From Tetrahymena thermophila SB210 (taxonomy: Eukaryota; Ciliophora; Oligohymenophorea; Hymenostomatida; Tetrahymenidae): a DNA stretch of 64,000 bases. The position numbers and the translations under genes are program-made. Below, in pieces: positions 62,488 through 64,000 of the stretch (within the stretch, counting starts at the first letter, position 1; every line of letters starts with the position of its first letter). The notes below the pieces were generated by a model. That model had not been told where the DNA came from, did not search any database, and saw only the letters and a program-made list of their open reading frames with translations. The stretch is taken from assembly GCF_000189635.1 (NCBI RefSeq), contig NW_002476481.1, positions 992,001 through 1,056,000 on the forward strand, in the 5' to 3' direction.

Positions 62488-64000
62488 TCAAGGATTGTTT
62501 TCCTCAATCACCATAAATTTCTCCAAAGAATTGATGATCTTTTTGGCCTCATAAGCAGGTTAAAAGTCTTTTATAGCATGAATAACTGTCTTATCTCTGG
62601 CGTTGCCATTTTAGTCTCTTTCTTATTTAGTAAGTAACAGGAATCTATATTCCTTATTTTAGGCAGCCATAAGCAATTTCTTTTTTGTTTCTGTACCGTG
62701 TTCTGTATCTTCATCAGCATATCTAAATACATCACCCTTAACACCTGTTTAATTAATAAGTTAATTAAATATGATAAAAATAAATTAACTTAGTTTAACT
62801 TTTAAAAAATAAATTTACCAAGAATTTTTTGACCTACTTCATCGAATGCACTTACCCAAATAGTATCTGTAGAGTCACTTATATTGAGGGAGAGAATATA
62901 TCTAGAGTCAGGCTAATAAAATTATTATTTAAAATAAATTCAATTATATTTTAATAAAATTAATTTTATTAACTAAAATTTTAAAGATGAATAAGAAAAA
63001 ATATTACTTCATTAAAATCTTTATTGCAATTTATGCAAGTCCATACTTCGTTATTACGTGCGATTTTCTTTTTGCAACTAAAACAAGCATTATAATAAAG
63101 AGGAGTATCTTTAATGTACATAATTTAACCACGAATTTCTTTCCAAATTTTCATTTCTGGGTCAGTTTAAAGGTTTTTAATTTCTTCTTTCAAAATGTTT
63201 AGAGAAGATTCAAAGCTAGTTACTTCTCTAGGACCAGTATCATTTCCTTATGCCTTTTGAATAGTGCTTAATTAGTCGGAATTTAAGCTTAGGTACCATT
63301 TTTTGACATCATGGATCTATGGGAAGAGTTATTCATCTGGATTCATGAAGATTTATGTTCCATATCCGATATTAATTTACTTTTTATCTTTAAATTCACC
63401 TATTTTGGCATCTTTAAATACAATGATATCTCCCTACTTTGCATCATAGTCTTTAGCAGTTTCTCCCCAGAGTGTGATTTCTGTTTCAATTAGAGATTCA
63501 TCAAATGATATTATGTCTCTTTTAGATTATTATTAATTATCTTTCTTTAAGATCATGGTTTTAACTTCTGTGTCTGCCTTTACAACAACAATCAAATCGA
63601 TTAAATCTCCTTTCTATTTATTCTACATATCTTAAATGAATTATCTATTTAATTTGATCATAGGAATAGATGGATCTTCTTGACATATCAATATTTTACT
63701 CTCTTTATTGACAGTTACAGTGTGATCTCCCTTATTGCTATTTATTAAATATTATGTAATAGTAATTGCTAAAACTTAAATAAATTAATTTACTATTGAT
63801 GATTATTGTTGACTTTCACTGAAAATTATTTCAAGACTATAACTTAACCTACTTTAAATAAGCCATCATACTATTCAGCTATTTCGTTGAAGAAAGAAAT
63901 ACTACATTCGTCTCCAAACTTATCAATAACATCTATTGAAAAGAGTTTTCCTTACTTTTCCTTAAAGCTTTTCAAATCACCCTTTTTGGTGATTCTAACT
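62488..64000 (-). CDS. RPA1: Replication protein A large subunit (RPA70), C-terminal part; 5' part outside window
   Basis: Four exons are visible on the minus strand: 64000-63849 (continues beyond the window), 63768-63008, 62912-62819 and 62744-62488, all phase-consistent. They encode the C-terminal half of RPA70: part of DNA-binding domain A (GKLFSIDVIDKFGDECS, then FFNEIAEQY), domain B (ITLWGETAKDYDAKQGDIIV), and domain C with its four-cysteine zinc ribbon (CFSCKKKIARNNEVWTCINC) and the closing strand region (RYILSLNISDSTDTIWVSAF). The protein ends EENNP. RPA binds single-stranded DNA in replication, repair and recombination; domain C makes the trimer core with RPA32 and RPA14. Tetrahymena also has a telomerase-associated RPA70 paralogue (Teb1), which I cannot exclude from the sequence seen. 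Confidence 0.92.

Overview
The window looks like macronuclear DNA of an oligohymenophorean ciliate, most likely Tetrahymena or a close relative. It is extremely AT-rich, genes carry short AT-rich GT..AG introns (mostly 49-100 bp, some to 530 bp), and every convincing coding region reads through many in-frame TAA and TAG codons as Gln and ends only at TGA. Standard-code ORF calls are therefore mostly fragments or shadows, and the gene models here were rebuilt by hand exon by exon with phase checks.

Layout. 0.6-3.6 kb, minus strand: a multi-exon leucine-rich-repeat (LRR, ribonuclease-inhibitor-like) gene. 7.3-15.1 kb, plus strand: five tandem copies of a small four-membrane-span family of tetraspanin-like topology, each with a 12-nt first exon; copy 1 is cut by a 100-N assembly gap. 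15.8-18.4 kb, minus: a calcium-dependent protein kinase with four EF-hands. 19.1-23.3 kb: one tRNA-Lys(UUU) and six tRNA-His(GUG) genes, all minus. 23.9-25.5 kb, minus: V-ATPase subunit E. 26.8-29.9 kb, plus: an 811-aa coiled-coil protein. 30.8-31.7 kb, minus: a small repeat protein resembling Jupiter/HN1. 33.0-37.7 kb, minus: a 1424-aa low-complexity protein of unknown role. 40.3-42.0 kb, minus: a polytopic membrane protein with a poly-Asn loop. 43.5-47.7 kb, minus: a second LRR gene built from eleven exons of exactly 90 bp plus a broken twelfth. 49.3-50.0 kb, minus: a 264-aa ORF. 51.3-51.8 kb, plus: a 161-aa coiled-coil protein. 54.4-56.8 kb, plus: a Cdh1/fizzy-related APC/C activator. 57.4-61.3 kb, minus: a 1266-aa coiled-coil protein with an internal His-rich tract and F-box. 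62.5 kb to the window end, minus: the C-terminal part of the RPA large subunit (or its paralogue).

The genes do not form operons. Housekeeping genes (V-ATPase E, Cdh1, RPA1, tRNAs) are interspersed with lineage-specific families expanding by tandem duplication of genes (four-span family, tRNA-His) or exons (LRR genes). The F-box protein and the Cdh1-type activator are convergent neighbours and both families act in ubiquitin ligases, but nothing in the sequence shows that they work together.
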